A stretch of DNA of 64,000 bases from Elusimicrobia bacterium UBA5214 (GTDB lineage Bacteria > Elusimicrobiota > UBA5214), in contig DHVG01000013.1 of NCBI GenBank assembly GCA_002412545.1, positions 88,165 through 152,164 of the forward strand. Reading direction: 5' to 3'. The position numbers and the translations under genes were made by a program. Positions within the stretch are counted from its first letter, which is position 1; each line of letters begins with the position of its first letter. This document shows positions 42,742 to 51,515 of this stretch, piece after piece. The notes beneath the pieces are model-generated. The model made no database searches, was not told the origin of the DNA, and saw only the letters and a program-made list of their open reading frames with translations.

Positions 42742-43599
42742 TTATTTTGAACATTTGAATGTAGTATGCATTCCTGGCCCTGGCACTTTTGCTAATAATT
42801 TACCTTCCCAATAAATTATAAAATCTACAGTTAAAATAATGCTAAACCACAATATATTTTTTCTTTTACTCACTATTAGAAGATTGGATGTAATTTGAGA
42901 CAAACCAAAAATATTTGTTAGAAAATCAATGAATAAAAATAGGAGGAGATCTGCAATTTGTCCCAACAAATGAAGACTATATTTCCTCTCTCTAGGAATT
43001 TCTATAAAACCATACTTCCTAAATATTTTGAGTACCTGTTTTCTACTAAAAGAGTGGATGTGTCCACCGTATATATTTTTTAAGTTTCTGTAAGGCATGA
43101 AATTCCCAATAAACTTCCAAATCGATAAAGAGTCACCTTCACAAGGAACAAATATATGGAGTTTACCTCCTCGTTTTAGCACACGTCTGCATTCAAAAAT
43201 GAATTTTTCTGTATCTTTAACATGTTCTAATACATCGAAAAAAATAACATAGTCAAAAAAATTATCCGGATAAGGAAATAGGTATTCTCCACATACTGTA
43301 TAGCTAATGTTGCTCTTGTAATTTTGAGCGATACGAATTCCTGAATGAGAAATATCACAACCATATGCTTCAATTCTGGGTTTGTTTCTTACAATTGCCC
43401 GGATAAATCTTCCCGCGCCACAACCTACCTCGAGTACCCTCCCATTATCAGAATTAATAGCAGTAAGACAGCGTTCTAATCGCAATTTGGCTATACTATA
43501 TTCTGAATTAGTAATTTTACCTTGTCCATATATATGAGATTCATAAAAATTAGGATTACATATCTCTTTTGGTTTTAATATTTGTGAATTCCCTTCCAT
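42742..43599 (-). CDS. Class I SAM-dependent methyltransferase with membrane-associated C-terminus
   Basis: 285 residues. VLEVGCGAGRFIRAIV (motif I), AYGCDISHSGIRIA and FDYVIFFDVLEHVKDTEKF. The C-terminal third (about 200-270) has two hydrophobic stretches. No zinc ribbon. Probable glycan or lipid modification, inferred from the neighbours. Confidence 0.78.
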   Translation of the reverse strand: MEGNSQILKPKEICNPNFYESHIYGQGKITNSEYSIAKLRLERCLTAINSDNGRVLEVGCGAGRFIRAIVRNKPRIEAYGCDISHSGIRIAQNYKSNISYTVCGEYLFPYPDNFFDYVIFFDVLEHVKDTEKFIFECRRVLKRGGKLHIFVPCEGDSLSIWKFIGNFMPYRNLKNIYGGHIHSFSRKQVLKIFRKYGFIEIPRERKYSLHLLGQIADLLLFLFIDFLTNIFGLSQITSNLLIVSKRKNILWFSIILTVDFIIYWEGKLLAKVPGPGMHTTFKCSK

Positions 43600-43631
43600 A
43601 TTAGTTCATATTACCGACATAATAATTTTTT

Positions 43632-45044
43632 TTACACTTTACTTATCCCCTTTGTTTTAATCATATATATTGCACTGACTCCGCTTAATGTATATCTCAA
43701 ATTTCTAATGTTTGTTAATTTTCTTACACGTTTCAGAATATACTTGGGTCTGAAATAAAATTGTGTGTAAGCAATGGTAATCAACTTTTCTAATTCCATT
43801 TTCGTCATTGTATAGGGAACAAAAACTATCTCCATTCCTTGAAATTTACTCAAATCATCACAGACTAATTTACCATAGTCATTTAACTTTTCAGCAAGGT
43901 CACCGTAAGGAGTAAGTGGAAAAAAGCGAGCATAATCAATGTCAAGTTTTTTTACAAGTTTAATCGTTTTTAAACCATCCTCAAATGTTTCTCTTGGAAT
44001 TCCAAAAATAAAAGACGCTTCTACTTCCATTTTGGCTTCTTTAGTCCACTTTACAGCGTTGAAATTTTGTTCTACAGTGGTACCTTTTCTTAACATATCC
44101 AAATTTTTCTGTAACATTGATTCTAAACCATAATGTATTTTCCAACACCCAGCCGATGCCATCTCTTTTAGTAACTCTTTATCAACTAGGTTGGCTCTTG
44201 CTTGAGCAGACCAGAGAATATCCAATTTATTTTTTTTAAGTAATTTTATGATTTCTAATAATCTCTTTCTGTTGAGGGTAAGGGTATCGTCCCAGAATGC
44301 TATGTCTTTTATTCCATATTCAACCTTTAAATATTTAATTTCTTCAATAACCGCTTCCGGACTTCTATAGCGTATTCTTTTTCCTAATACATCGGGAATA
44401 CAAAAAATACATTGGTACGGACATCCTCGGGTAGTAAAAATATTTGTAACCGGTAATTTCTTATATTGGGAAAAAGCCGGCACATAATCCAAAATGTTTA
44501 CCAGACTCCGGTCAGGAAAAGAAAGTTCATCTACATTTTCAATAACATTCCGTGAGGGATTTTCAACAATAAACGAATTATCTCGGAAGATTAATCCTTT
44601 AATCTTATTTAAATCTCCTCCGTTTTCAATATAATTAACTAATTCTAAAAGTGTGTACTCACCTTCACCGTATACTAAAGCATCCAATTGAGCAGATTCC
44701 TGAAGACATTTCTTTTTAGAGATGGTAGCGTGAACACCACCAATAACAATAAATGTTTCTGGGAATTTGTCTTTCAACATAGCGATCATTTCTTTTACTT
44801 TTGGCCAAGTAAAGGTCATCACCGAAATACCAATAATCTTTGGTTTTTCTTCAAAAATTATTCTTAACATTGAAGGAAAGTCAGTCCTACTTCCATCAAG
44901 TATGATTACTTGATGACTTGCTCTTTTTAATATTGTGCCCAAAGAGAGCAATCCAAGTGGAGGAAGAGTCCCACCCACCTTTGCTATCGCTTTTCCATAT
45001 CTTTCTTCCAAGGATATTGGCGGTAAAACTAATGCTATTTTCAT
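43632..45044 (-). CDS. B12-binding domain radical SAM protein
   Basis: 470 residues. A cobalamin-type Rossmann domain (MKIALVLPPISLEER, GISVMTFTWPKVKEM, VIGGVHATISKKKCL) then radical SAM with TTRGCPYQCIFC and a C-terminal FYFRPKYILKRVRK. Homologous in architecture to the proteins at 29765 and 45719, but clearly divergent, so not a recent duplicate. Substrate unknown. Confidence 0.82.
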   Translation of the reverse strand: MKIALVLPPISLEERYGKAIAKVGGTLPPLGLLSLGTILKRASHQVIILDGSRTDFPSMLRIIFEEKPKIIGISVMTFTWPKVKEMIAMLKDKFPETFIVIGGVHATISKKKCLQESAQLDALVYGEGEYTLLELVNYIENGGDLNKIKGLIFRDNSFIVENPSRNVIENVDELSFPDRSLVNILDYVPAFSQYKKLPVTNIFTTRGCPYQCIFCIPDVLGKRIRYRSPEAVIEEIKYLKVEYGIKDIAFWDDTLTLNRKRLLEIIKLLKKNKLDILWSAQARANLVDKELLKEMASAGCWKIHYGLESMLQKNLDMLRKGTTVEQNFNAVKWTKEAKMEVEASFIFGIPRETFEDGLKTIKLVKKLDIDYARFFPLTPYGDLAEKLNDYGKLVCDDLSKFQGMEIVFVPYTMTKMELEKLITIAYTQFYFRPKYILKRVRKLTNIRNLRYTLSGVSAIYMIKTKGISKV

Positions 45045-45064
45045 TTTGTACTTTATAATTGTAT

Positions 45065-45722
45065 TTAGCAGTTCTTAACTTTTTTCCCAATTACTAACAT
45101 TTCTCCACAAGAACTCCAGAACATTATCCAGCTTATTCGTCGTGGCATTACCCTAAACAAGCAATTCACAAATGGTGTAAAAAAATAATTTTAACGTCTC
45201 TTTGTATTAAGAACTGCATGTACGTAAAATAAATTAAAGAATTTTCTTACTGTTCCTTTATAAATCATTCAAAAACCTGTCTTTTCCAAAAGTTTATCTA
45301 TGGTAAGTGCTGAAAAATAGTAATAACGCTTTGATATAAAAATATACCTATTTTTCTTTAAAAAATTTTTGCCCTTAGGGAATCAATATCAGAAGTAACA
45401 ATTATACAAGGACATTCTTTCTTAATAATTTTGTTTATCTCTTTTAACAAAGTAGTAGAATCAATTACATACTCAACAAGATCAAACATTGTAACCACAT
45501 TAAAAAAATTGTCATTATATTTCATTTCTTCTAAAGTTCCAGTAGAAATTCTATCGTTGAATTTTCTCTTTGCTATTAAAATTGATTCAATTCTTCTTTT
45601 CTAGGTTGTGGATACTGTCTGATTAACCCACAGGAGGTGCATTGCACGATTTTAAATTTATCTCTCTGAAAAAGTCCTTTATAATTATTTGAACCACAAA
45701 GATTACAACCGGTATTTTTCAT
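45065..45722 (-). pseudogene. Decayed zinc-ribbon SAM methyltransferase gene
   Basis: Minus strand from an ATG at 45722: MKNTGCNLCGSNNYKGLF and CTSCGLIRQYPQP form a zinc ribbon, then a stop. Further pieces in shifting frames read MFDLVEYVIDSTTLLKEI (methyltransferase motif III region), then YYYFSALTIDKLLEKTGF and GEMLVIGKKV, in the order of an intact class I methyltransferase. SAM motif I is missing, so an internal deletion plus frameshifts are implied. The ATG overlaps the stop of the upstream radical SAM gene, so it was once part of this operon. Confidence 0.8.
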
Positions 45723-47125
45723 CTTCCAGAAAAATATTTTATGCCTACTCTAATAAAGTATAAAGTCCGTTTTAAAGGAAATATCATTTTTATATAGTAA
45801 AAGATTATTTTAGGTCTTAAATAGAATTGAATCATAATCATTTGTTGAATCCTTTTCAATTTCTTTATGGATATTGAATCCGGAGAATATACGGGAATAG
45901 CAAGGGAACCTTTTGATAGATGAAGAGAGGAATATTCTATTTTTTTTTCACTCTTAAGCTGTTCTGTTATTTCAGAACCGGGTAGGGGGCAAAACAAAGA
46001 AAAAGTTGCTCCGACGAGATCCAGTTCTAGTGCAAGTTGTTTGGTTTTCATAATGTCCTCAATAGTTTCATCAGGATATCCTAAAATAAAAAAAGCATGA
46101 ATAGGTAAACTGCATCGCCTTACCAACGATACTTTTTCTCTTATCAAATTTAGGTTTAATCCTTTCTTCATATTGTTAAGAATCTTTTGAGAGCCGGATT
46201 CAATACCAAGAACAATCGAGTGACATCCTGATTTCTTCATCCAAGGCAATATTTCTTCGGTTAATGAATTTAACCTAATTCCGTTGTGCATTGTCCACTT
46301 TATTTTTATATTATTCTCAATTAGAGATTTACAAAATTCTATTACAAATGAAGAGTTGTGTATAAAATTGTCATCGGTAATTAAAATTTCTTCTACTTTA
46401 AATTTGTAATATAATAATTTAATTTCTGAGATTACACTCTCAAGGGAACGCGAACGCATTTTTCTCCCTGATATTTTATAACCGACACAGAAAGTACATC
46501 TGTATGGACATCCTCTGGTAACCACTATGGGTGCTGATTTCATTGTTCTTGCCTGAAAAGTCGGCATAAATTTATGATAAAGTGACAAATCCAAAACTGT
46601 TCCCCAAGGAGGATGCCCAAAAGAGTCAACATTCTCATAAAATATTGGTTCATTGCATATAATTCCTTTTTCTGTCCTATAGATTAAACCTGGTATTTTG
46701 TTTGCCCATCCAGTGATATCTTTCTTTGATGTAAGGCAATCTATGAACTTCGGTACACTAATTTCTCCTTCCCCTTGGAAAGCATAATCAATCCATTTTA
46801 ATTGGTTTAATACTTCATAGGGAGCTGATGAAGGATGGGGTCCTCCTGCAAGAGTTATGGTATTCGGCCTGTTTCTTTTTATAATTTCTGATATTTTATC
46901 TACTACGGAAACATCGGTAGAAAACATCGTAATTCCTAATACATCGGGATCGACTTCGTTAATTCGCTTTATTACCGATTGCATATCCAATCTTTCCGCA
47001 TGAGCATCAAGAATTACAACCTCATACCCTCTTTTCAATAAAGCAGTAGCAAGATAACCTAATCCTAAAGGAGGCATTACCCAAAAAGAACTTTTTTTTA
47101 TGGGGACCAATAGAAAAATACGCAT
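45719..47125 (-). CDS. B12-binding domain radical SAM protein
   Basis: 468 residues. MRIFLLVPIKKSSFW, VVILDAHAERLDM, ITMFSTDVSVVDKI and TLAGGPHPSSAP mark the B12-binding domain; VTRGCPYRCTFC is the radical SAM cluster motif; a FYLRPKIIFYYIKM tail closes it. Third member of the set. It lies 51 bases after a GT9 gene and overlaps a broken methyltransferase gene. Function inferred only as glycan or lipid modification. Confidence 0.82.
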   Translation of the reverse strand: MRIFLLVPIKKSSFWVMPPLGLGYLATALLKRGYEVVILDAHAERLDMQSVIKRINEVDPDVLGITMFSTDVSVVDKISEIIKRNRPNTITLAGGPHPSSAPYEVLNQLKWIDYAFQGEGEISVPKFIDCLTSKKDITGWANKIPGLIYRTEKGIICNEPIFYENVDSFGHPPWGTVLDLSLYHKFMPTFQARTMKSAPIVVTRGCPYRCTFCVGYKISGRKMRSRSLESVISEIKLLYYKFKVEEILITDDNFIHNSSFVIEFCKSLIENNIKIKWTMHNGIRLNSLTEEILPWMKKSGCHSIVLGIESGSQKILNNMKKGLNLNLIREKVSLVRRCSLPIHAFFILGYPDETIEDIMKTKQLALELDLVGATFSLFCPLPGSEITEQLKSEKKIEYSSLHLSKGSLAIPVYSPDSISIKKLKRIQQMIMIQFYLRPKIIFYYIKMIFPLKRTLYFIRVGIKYFSGR

Positions 47126-47176
47126 AAATTTTAAATTCTAGAAAATTTAATTTAAGATATTTTTAATAAGCGCTTT

Positions 47177-48331
47177 TTATTTGTTAATTTCCTTTTTGAC
47201 TGCTTCAAATACTTCGTCAACTTCTATCGCCTGTAAACATTTTGGTTCATTATACCGGCAACGACCTGTTTTCTGGTCATACACATGAATACAAGGACTA
47301 CAAGAAATGTTCTTAAAGAACACTTTATGTCTATTACCTCTCGGACCATAAATTACTGGTGTTTCCGGACCAAAAAATGAAATGGTTGAAATATCAAGGG
47401 CATAAGCAATATGTAAAGGACCAGCGTCATTAGAAATAAATAATCTTACTTTTGAGATAAAACTTACCAATTGCTTTAAGTCAAGTTTACCTGCAAGATT
47501 TATTATTTTGTTTAAACTATTAGTTGCATTAATTATCTCTCCTACATAATGTCTTTCATCTTCTGCCCCAATCAAAACAATTTTTACTTTGTTACTAAGA
47601 TTAGCGATCCTGTCAATTAAACTAACAAATTTTTCTTTTGGCCATCTTCTTTGAAGACCAAGTGGACCAGCATTCACATTTATTCCAATTATATTATCCG
47701 ATTTGTTAATTTCATATTCTTGCAATAAATTTTTTATGGTTTCATCAGAGGGAGTTTTTATTTCTGGATGGTATATTTGGTTAATAGTAGTCACTCCCAC
47801 TGCGGCATTAATAAAATTTTCAGAAACATGCCAGTAATAATTAAAGGGAATGTTAACATCATGAAAATTTCCTCTCCATATATCCCATGCATGAAAACCT
47901 ACCCTTTTTTTTGCTCCGGCAAGGAAACTGAAAATTGCAGAAAATCGTGTAAAGAATTCAAAATCAAATAATATGTCATATTTCATTTTTCTTATTTTTA
48001 TAAGTAGTTTTAGAACGTTTAATATAAAGGGAGTAAAATTTTTTTCTAATCTTAATACTAATACATTGTCCAATTCTGGAATTAGTTCACATATTCCTTT
48101 ATTCTGATGGAAGGTAAGAAAATCAATTCTTACTTCGGGATACCTTTGTCTCAACAACTTTATAGCAGGTGTAGTTTCTATAATACTTCCAACTCCCCAG
48201 AATTTTATTATAAGAATCTTTCCCACTTTTTCTATATTTACTCTTTTCCGTAGCCAGTTAAATGGCTGCAAAATAAGGCATAACAATTTGCCAACCCATA
48301 AATCTATTCTACGCATTGTCCATAATGTCAT
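47177..48331 (-). CDS. Family 9 glycosyltransferase (heptosyltransferase-like)
   Basis: 384 residues. ILIIKFWGVGSIIETTPAIKLL (GT9 N-domain, shortened here in meaning to the loop after ILIIK), NAGPLGLQRRWPKEKF and LFISNDAGPLHIAYAL are characteristic. About 35 basic/hydrophobic residues precede the usual start, suggesting membrane association. C-terminal Cys pairs (CSPC, CRYNEPKC) resemble those of the other GT9 here. First gene of the island in transcription order. Confidence 0.85.
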   Translation of the reverse strand: MTLWTMRRIDLWVGKLLCLILQPFNWLRKRVNIEKVGKILIIKFWGVGSIIETTPAIKLLRQRYPEVRIDFLTFHQNKGICELIPELDNVLVLRLEKNFTPFILNVLKLLIKIRKMKYDILFDFEFFTRFSAIFSFLAGAKKRVGFHAWDIWRGNFHDVNIPFNYYWHVSENFINAAVGVTTINQIYHPEIKTPSDETIKNLLQEYEINKSDNIIGINVNAGPLGLQRRWPKEKFVSLIDRIANLSNKVKIVLIGAEDERHYVGEIINATNSLNKIINLAGKLDLKQLVSFISKVRLFISNDAGPLHIAYALDISTISFFGPETPVIYGPRGNRHKVFFKNISCSPCIHVYDQKTGRCRYNEPKCLQAIEVDEVFEAVKKEINK

Positions 48332-48992
48332 TTCTATTTTTCTCCTTAGAACCGAGGTAGAGATAAATGTAAAATTAATCCCATATTTTAAGTATCTTGC
48401 TGACCGTTATTGTCCAAGTTAACAAAGTAACCCCAATATTTGGACAGCAAGGTGTTTTTGGGAACTAGCAATGAAGATTTAAACTTTAAGTTGTTGATTA
48501 ATAAATCAAAAAATAACTAAACTCGCCAATATTATTTGTAAATCGGGTACAGTAGAAATAGAGGAAACTATTAGTAAAAAGTCGTACCACCCTGTCTATT
48601 TTGGAATCTTTTGAGTAAATACGGTGCGGTTTGCTTAAAAATTTCTGTTTAGAATAAAATCCTCTGTTTACGGTGTTAGCGAATAGATGTCCTTTATTAT
48701 AAAGTTATAAAATTATCCTTAATTATTATTTTAACAAAAATATTGGGAAAAAACAAGGTTTTAGGTAGGAATTTAATTCAGAAAACTTGTTAAGACCACT
48801 CAAAGATTAGGACATAAGTTAGAATTGGTAATTAAAAGTTAAGGTTCTATTTGAAAGAAATAAGCAATGATATTCTTTTCGTTCACTTACAGGCAAAATT
48901 TTTGTTTATCCGAATATTTATAGGACAAATTGATAACTGTTATTTTTTTATTCTTTTTTCAATTTAATCTCTTTTGAATTAAACTTTATACG
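48332..48992. other. Non-coding AT-rich gap
   Basis: About 660 bases with no gene I can support on either strand and no clear structured RNA. A weak promoter-like pair (TTGGAC, 17 bases, TACTTA) lies at about 48387-48416 on the minus strand, suitably placed for the GT9 gene, but it is not convincing. The gap may contain decayed coding sequence. Confidence 0.5.
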
Positions 48993-49041
48993 TCATTTCA
49001 GTACAATCATCTTTTTTGTATCCACAAAACTACGGCTTCAC
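48993..49041 (-). pseudogene. Remnant of a second sorting-tail (YPNPFNP-type CTD) gene end
   Basis: The minus strand encodes FVDTKKMIVLK followed by TGA, matching the FVDTKKMVVLK end of the adjacent LamG protein. Two single-base deletions just upstream break the frame. Third-base differences from the neighbouring copy are mostly synonymous, which suggests the tail of a separate paralogous gene rather than a fresh duplication. Confidence 0.7.
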
Positions 49042-49090
49042 CCTCACCTTTTTCCTCTCCCCTCGGAGGGAGAGGGTCGGGTGAGGGGCA
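49042..49090. repeat. Dispersed G/C-rich hairpin repeat (CCCTCACC type)
   Basis: CCCTCACC...CTCTCCCC-TCGGA-GGGAGAGG...GGTGAGGGG, an almost perfect hairpin. It lies between the LamG gene end and the sorting-tail remnant. Related to 32340-32392. Confidence 0.8.
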
Positions 49091-49095
49091 ATCTT

Positions 49096-50102
49096 TTACT
49101 TCAATACTACCATTTTCTTAGTGTCAACAAAACTACCGGCTTTCACCTGGTAGTAGTAGATTCCTCTTGAGAGTTCGTCACTTTGATTAAATACAACTTT
49201 ATGCGGACCAGCCGTTTGCCACTCGTCAACCAAGGTTGCTACTTCCTCTCCACCAACATTGTATAACTTTATGGTTACCTGACAATCCTGAGCAACGGAA
49301 TACTCAATTGTTGTTGCTGGATTAAACGGATTTGGATAATTTTGTCCCAGAGAGTTGACATCTGCAGTTGCTGATGGACTAACTACGATTGTCCGTGGCT
49401 TACCGGGTTTCACATTTCCTTCGTAATGTGCTTTAATTTCTTCAGCACTTAAAGCACGGTTGTAAACCCGAGATTCATCGATTGTTCCTTTGAACCAATT
49501 GTAATCTCCGGAAAGACAGTGTGCTCCAATTTGTAAAGGAACATCATTAGTCACTATATGACCTGAAATTAGTCTGTTGCCTGTTTCAACACCGTTTACA
49601 TATATTCGCTCAACAGAACCATCGTATGTCCCAACGATATGCGCCCACTCACCAAAGGTAAGATTAACTGACGAAACTATGTAATTCCAAGTATTAGTAT
49701 AAAGTACTAACTGAGGAGTTATTCCATTAGGTTGCAACTCCAGTACATAACCACTTCATCCTCCCCACTTTGAACGATTATTTGATGATCTCCCGTTGTT
49801 TTAATAGGCTTAATCCACGCTTCAATTGTAATTGCATCTGTAATATCGAAATTACTCGAATCATTCACACGTACATAATCATCCACTCCATCAAAACTTA
49901 GTGCTTTGCCAACTTTACCATCTACCCAGGTCGCACCGTAGATTGTTCCATCATTACTATTTCCTGAATAGTCATGGGCGATTGTTCCTTCCCCTTCATC
50001 AAAACTCCAGTAACCAACTAAACCTTCTTCTGCTTTAAGCCGCTGTGTAAGAAGAAATAGTCCAAATTCTACCATAACCAAAAATCCAAAAATTTTTTTC
50101 AT
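49096..50102 (-). pseudogene. Secreted LamG-domain protein with C-terminal sorting tail, split by a frameshift
   Basis: Two overlapping frames form one protein. 50102-49719 gives a signal peptide (MKKIFGFLVMVEFGLFLLTQ...) and the first half of a LamG/concanavalin-like domain (GLVGYWSFDEGEG, KALSFDGVDDYV, AITIEAWIKP). The second frame resumes as GYVLELQPNGITPQLVLY, completes LamG (WAHIVGTYDG, IDESRVYNRALSAEEI) and ends with LGQNYPNPFNPATTIEYSV...VDTKKMVVLK. A one-base deletion near 49745-49765 explains the break. The tail is the type used by type 9-like secretion in FCB-group bacteria. It could instead be a sequencing error or phase-variable. Confidence 0.82.
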
Positions 50103-50543
50103 CGGTTTCTCTCCCTCCTTTTTTAGAATTTAGCGACTTGAAAGTCAACACTTCTTTGGCTTGTCCCGATGAATCGGAACGCTACCTCCCTTTGCGGACT
50201 AAAGTCCGCCATTACGGAAAGATAATAAATCTCAAAATGTCGACTTTCAGAAAATTTCCTTAAACAAAAAACAGATGAGACCCTCCCCCCACCGCTTTGC
50301 TTCGCAAAGCGAAGCAGTGAGGATCAGGGTGACACACTCAAGGATGGACACCTAGCACTTTACCGCTTAACGCTGACAACTGTCTTTATTATACCCCCCC
50401 AGAAAATTTGCCAAGAGTTTTTTGAGAATCTTTTAGATTTGAAAAAATCAGTTGATGAGGTCTACTGAAAGGAAAACTAAGATGTGAGTCAGGTTGGCAA
50501 AGAAATTTTTAGACAGGTAAAGGACGAACATAAAGGATTAAAA
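50103..50543. other. Gene-free gap with palindromic repeats
   Basis: Contains GCGGACT-AAA-GTCCGC (around 50194-50211), a CGAT-centred TCCCGATGAATCGGAA segment, and a G/C-rich element at 50279-50335 with the palindrome CGCTTTGCTTCGCAAAGCG flanked by GACCCTC/AGGGTGAC. No gene seen. A TTGACT near 50140 is too close to the LamG start to be a convincing -35. Confidence 0.6.
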
Positions 50544-51515
50544 CTATTCGGATAACCCACTTTTAATTTCTTGAAGAGAGATGCTTTCTTTAAGAATAAA
50601 GAAAAGTCCAAGGAGAGTAACTAAAAGAAAATTAAAGAAATGGTGAGTTAAAGTAAAACTTAAGGCAAGTTCTTTGTTAATTTTATAAAAACTTAAAGCC
50701 AACACACCAAAAAATTCCCATGTCCCGATGTAACCCGGAGAAGAAGGAATAGTTACACTTACTCCTACAATTCCTAAAAAAAACATCGCCGCGCTAAAAG
50801 GTAACTTCATATTGAAAGCGAAAAACATTACATAAACGCCTGAAATGTAAATAAACCAAAGAATAAACGAAATAAAAAAAATCTTTAATAGAAGGTGCCC
50901 TTGTCGTAAAACTTTAAATCCGCTCACAAAAGAATTAAAAAGTTGGACAGATCTCTCAGCAAGTTTTACGGAAAAAAAAGAAATTATTTTCTTCCCTAAT
51001 TTCTCAGTTTGTTTCTCAAACTTAAGCAAAAAAGTAAAAAAAACTGCTAAACCAAAAATAACAATAACCAAAGCAAAAATATTTATCTCTTTAGGAAGGA
51101 CAAAAAAAAATGAAATGATAAAAAAAATAGAAATTAAGAAAATTAGGTCAGTCAGCCGCTCTAAAACTACAGTAGAAAAGACCGTACTTTTACTAATTTT
51201 TTCTTTTCGTCCTAAAAAATATGCCTGGACTAAATCACCAAAACGAAAAGGAAAAAGATTATTTGCTGCCTGACCAACACAGGTTGCGGAAACTAAACTA
51301 AATAAAGGTACCTTTTTTTGGGGAAGAAGCAAGTAACACCAACGAATACTACGGACAAATAAACCCAAAACACCGATTAGTAAAGCAAAAATTACATAAA
51401 AAAAATTGACTTTTTTTAAAGTAGAGAAAAATTCTTTGAAATCAATTTTATAAAAAACTAAAACTAAAAAAAATACACTAATCAGTAGTCCAAACCATAA
51501 AGCTTTTTTCTTTAT
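50544..51515 (-). CDS. LPG_synthase_TM (AglD/MprF flippase-like) membrane protein
   Basis: Read from 51515, 323 residues with about eight to nine membrane segments; GQAANNLFPFRFGDLVQAYFL and VTIPSSPGYIGTWEFFGVLAL match PF03706. The family usually starts with a KKKALWFGLLISVFF-like segment, and that segment is encoded here upstream of any ATG, GTG or TTG. The only site with a ribosome-binding sequence (AGGAG, seven bases away) is an ATA codon at 51515. The conventional alternative is a TTG at 51368, which drops the first two membrane segments. Possible role: lipid or lipid-linked glycan flipping. Confidence 0.75.
   Translation of the reverse strand: MKKKALWFGLLISVFFLVLVFYKIDFKEFFSTLKKVNFFYVIFALLIGVLGLFVRSIRWCYLLLPQKKVPLFSLVSATCVGQAANNLFPFRFGDLVQAYFLGRKEKISKSTVFSTVVLERLTDLIFLISIFFIISFFFVLPKEINIFALVIVIFGLAVFFTFLLKFEKQTEKLGKKIISFFSVKLAERSVQLFNSFVSGFKVLRQGHLLLKIFFISFILWFIYISGVYVMFFAFNMKLPFSAAMFFLGIVGVSVTIPSSPGYIGTWEFFGVLALSFYKINKELALSFTLTHHFFNFLLVTLLGLFFILKESISLQEIKSGLSE

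Noticed and set aside
33439..47125. Recent duplication as the source of the radical SAM genes
   Set aside because: The proteins differ strongly in sequence and belong to at least three subfamilies.
50120..50145. Promoter for the LamG gene based on TTGACT
   Set aside because: Any -10 at the right distance would put the transcript start inside the ribosome-binding site.
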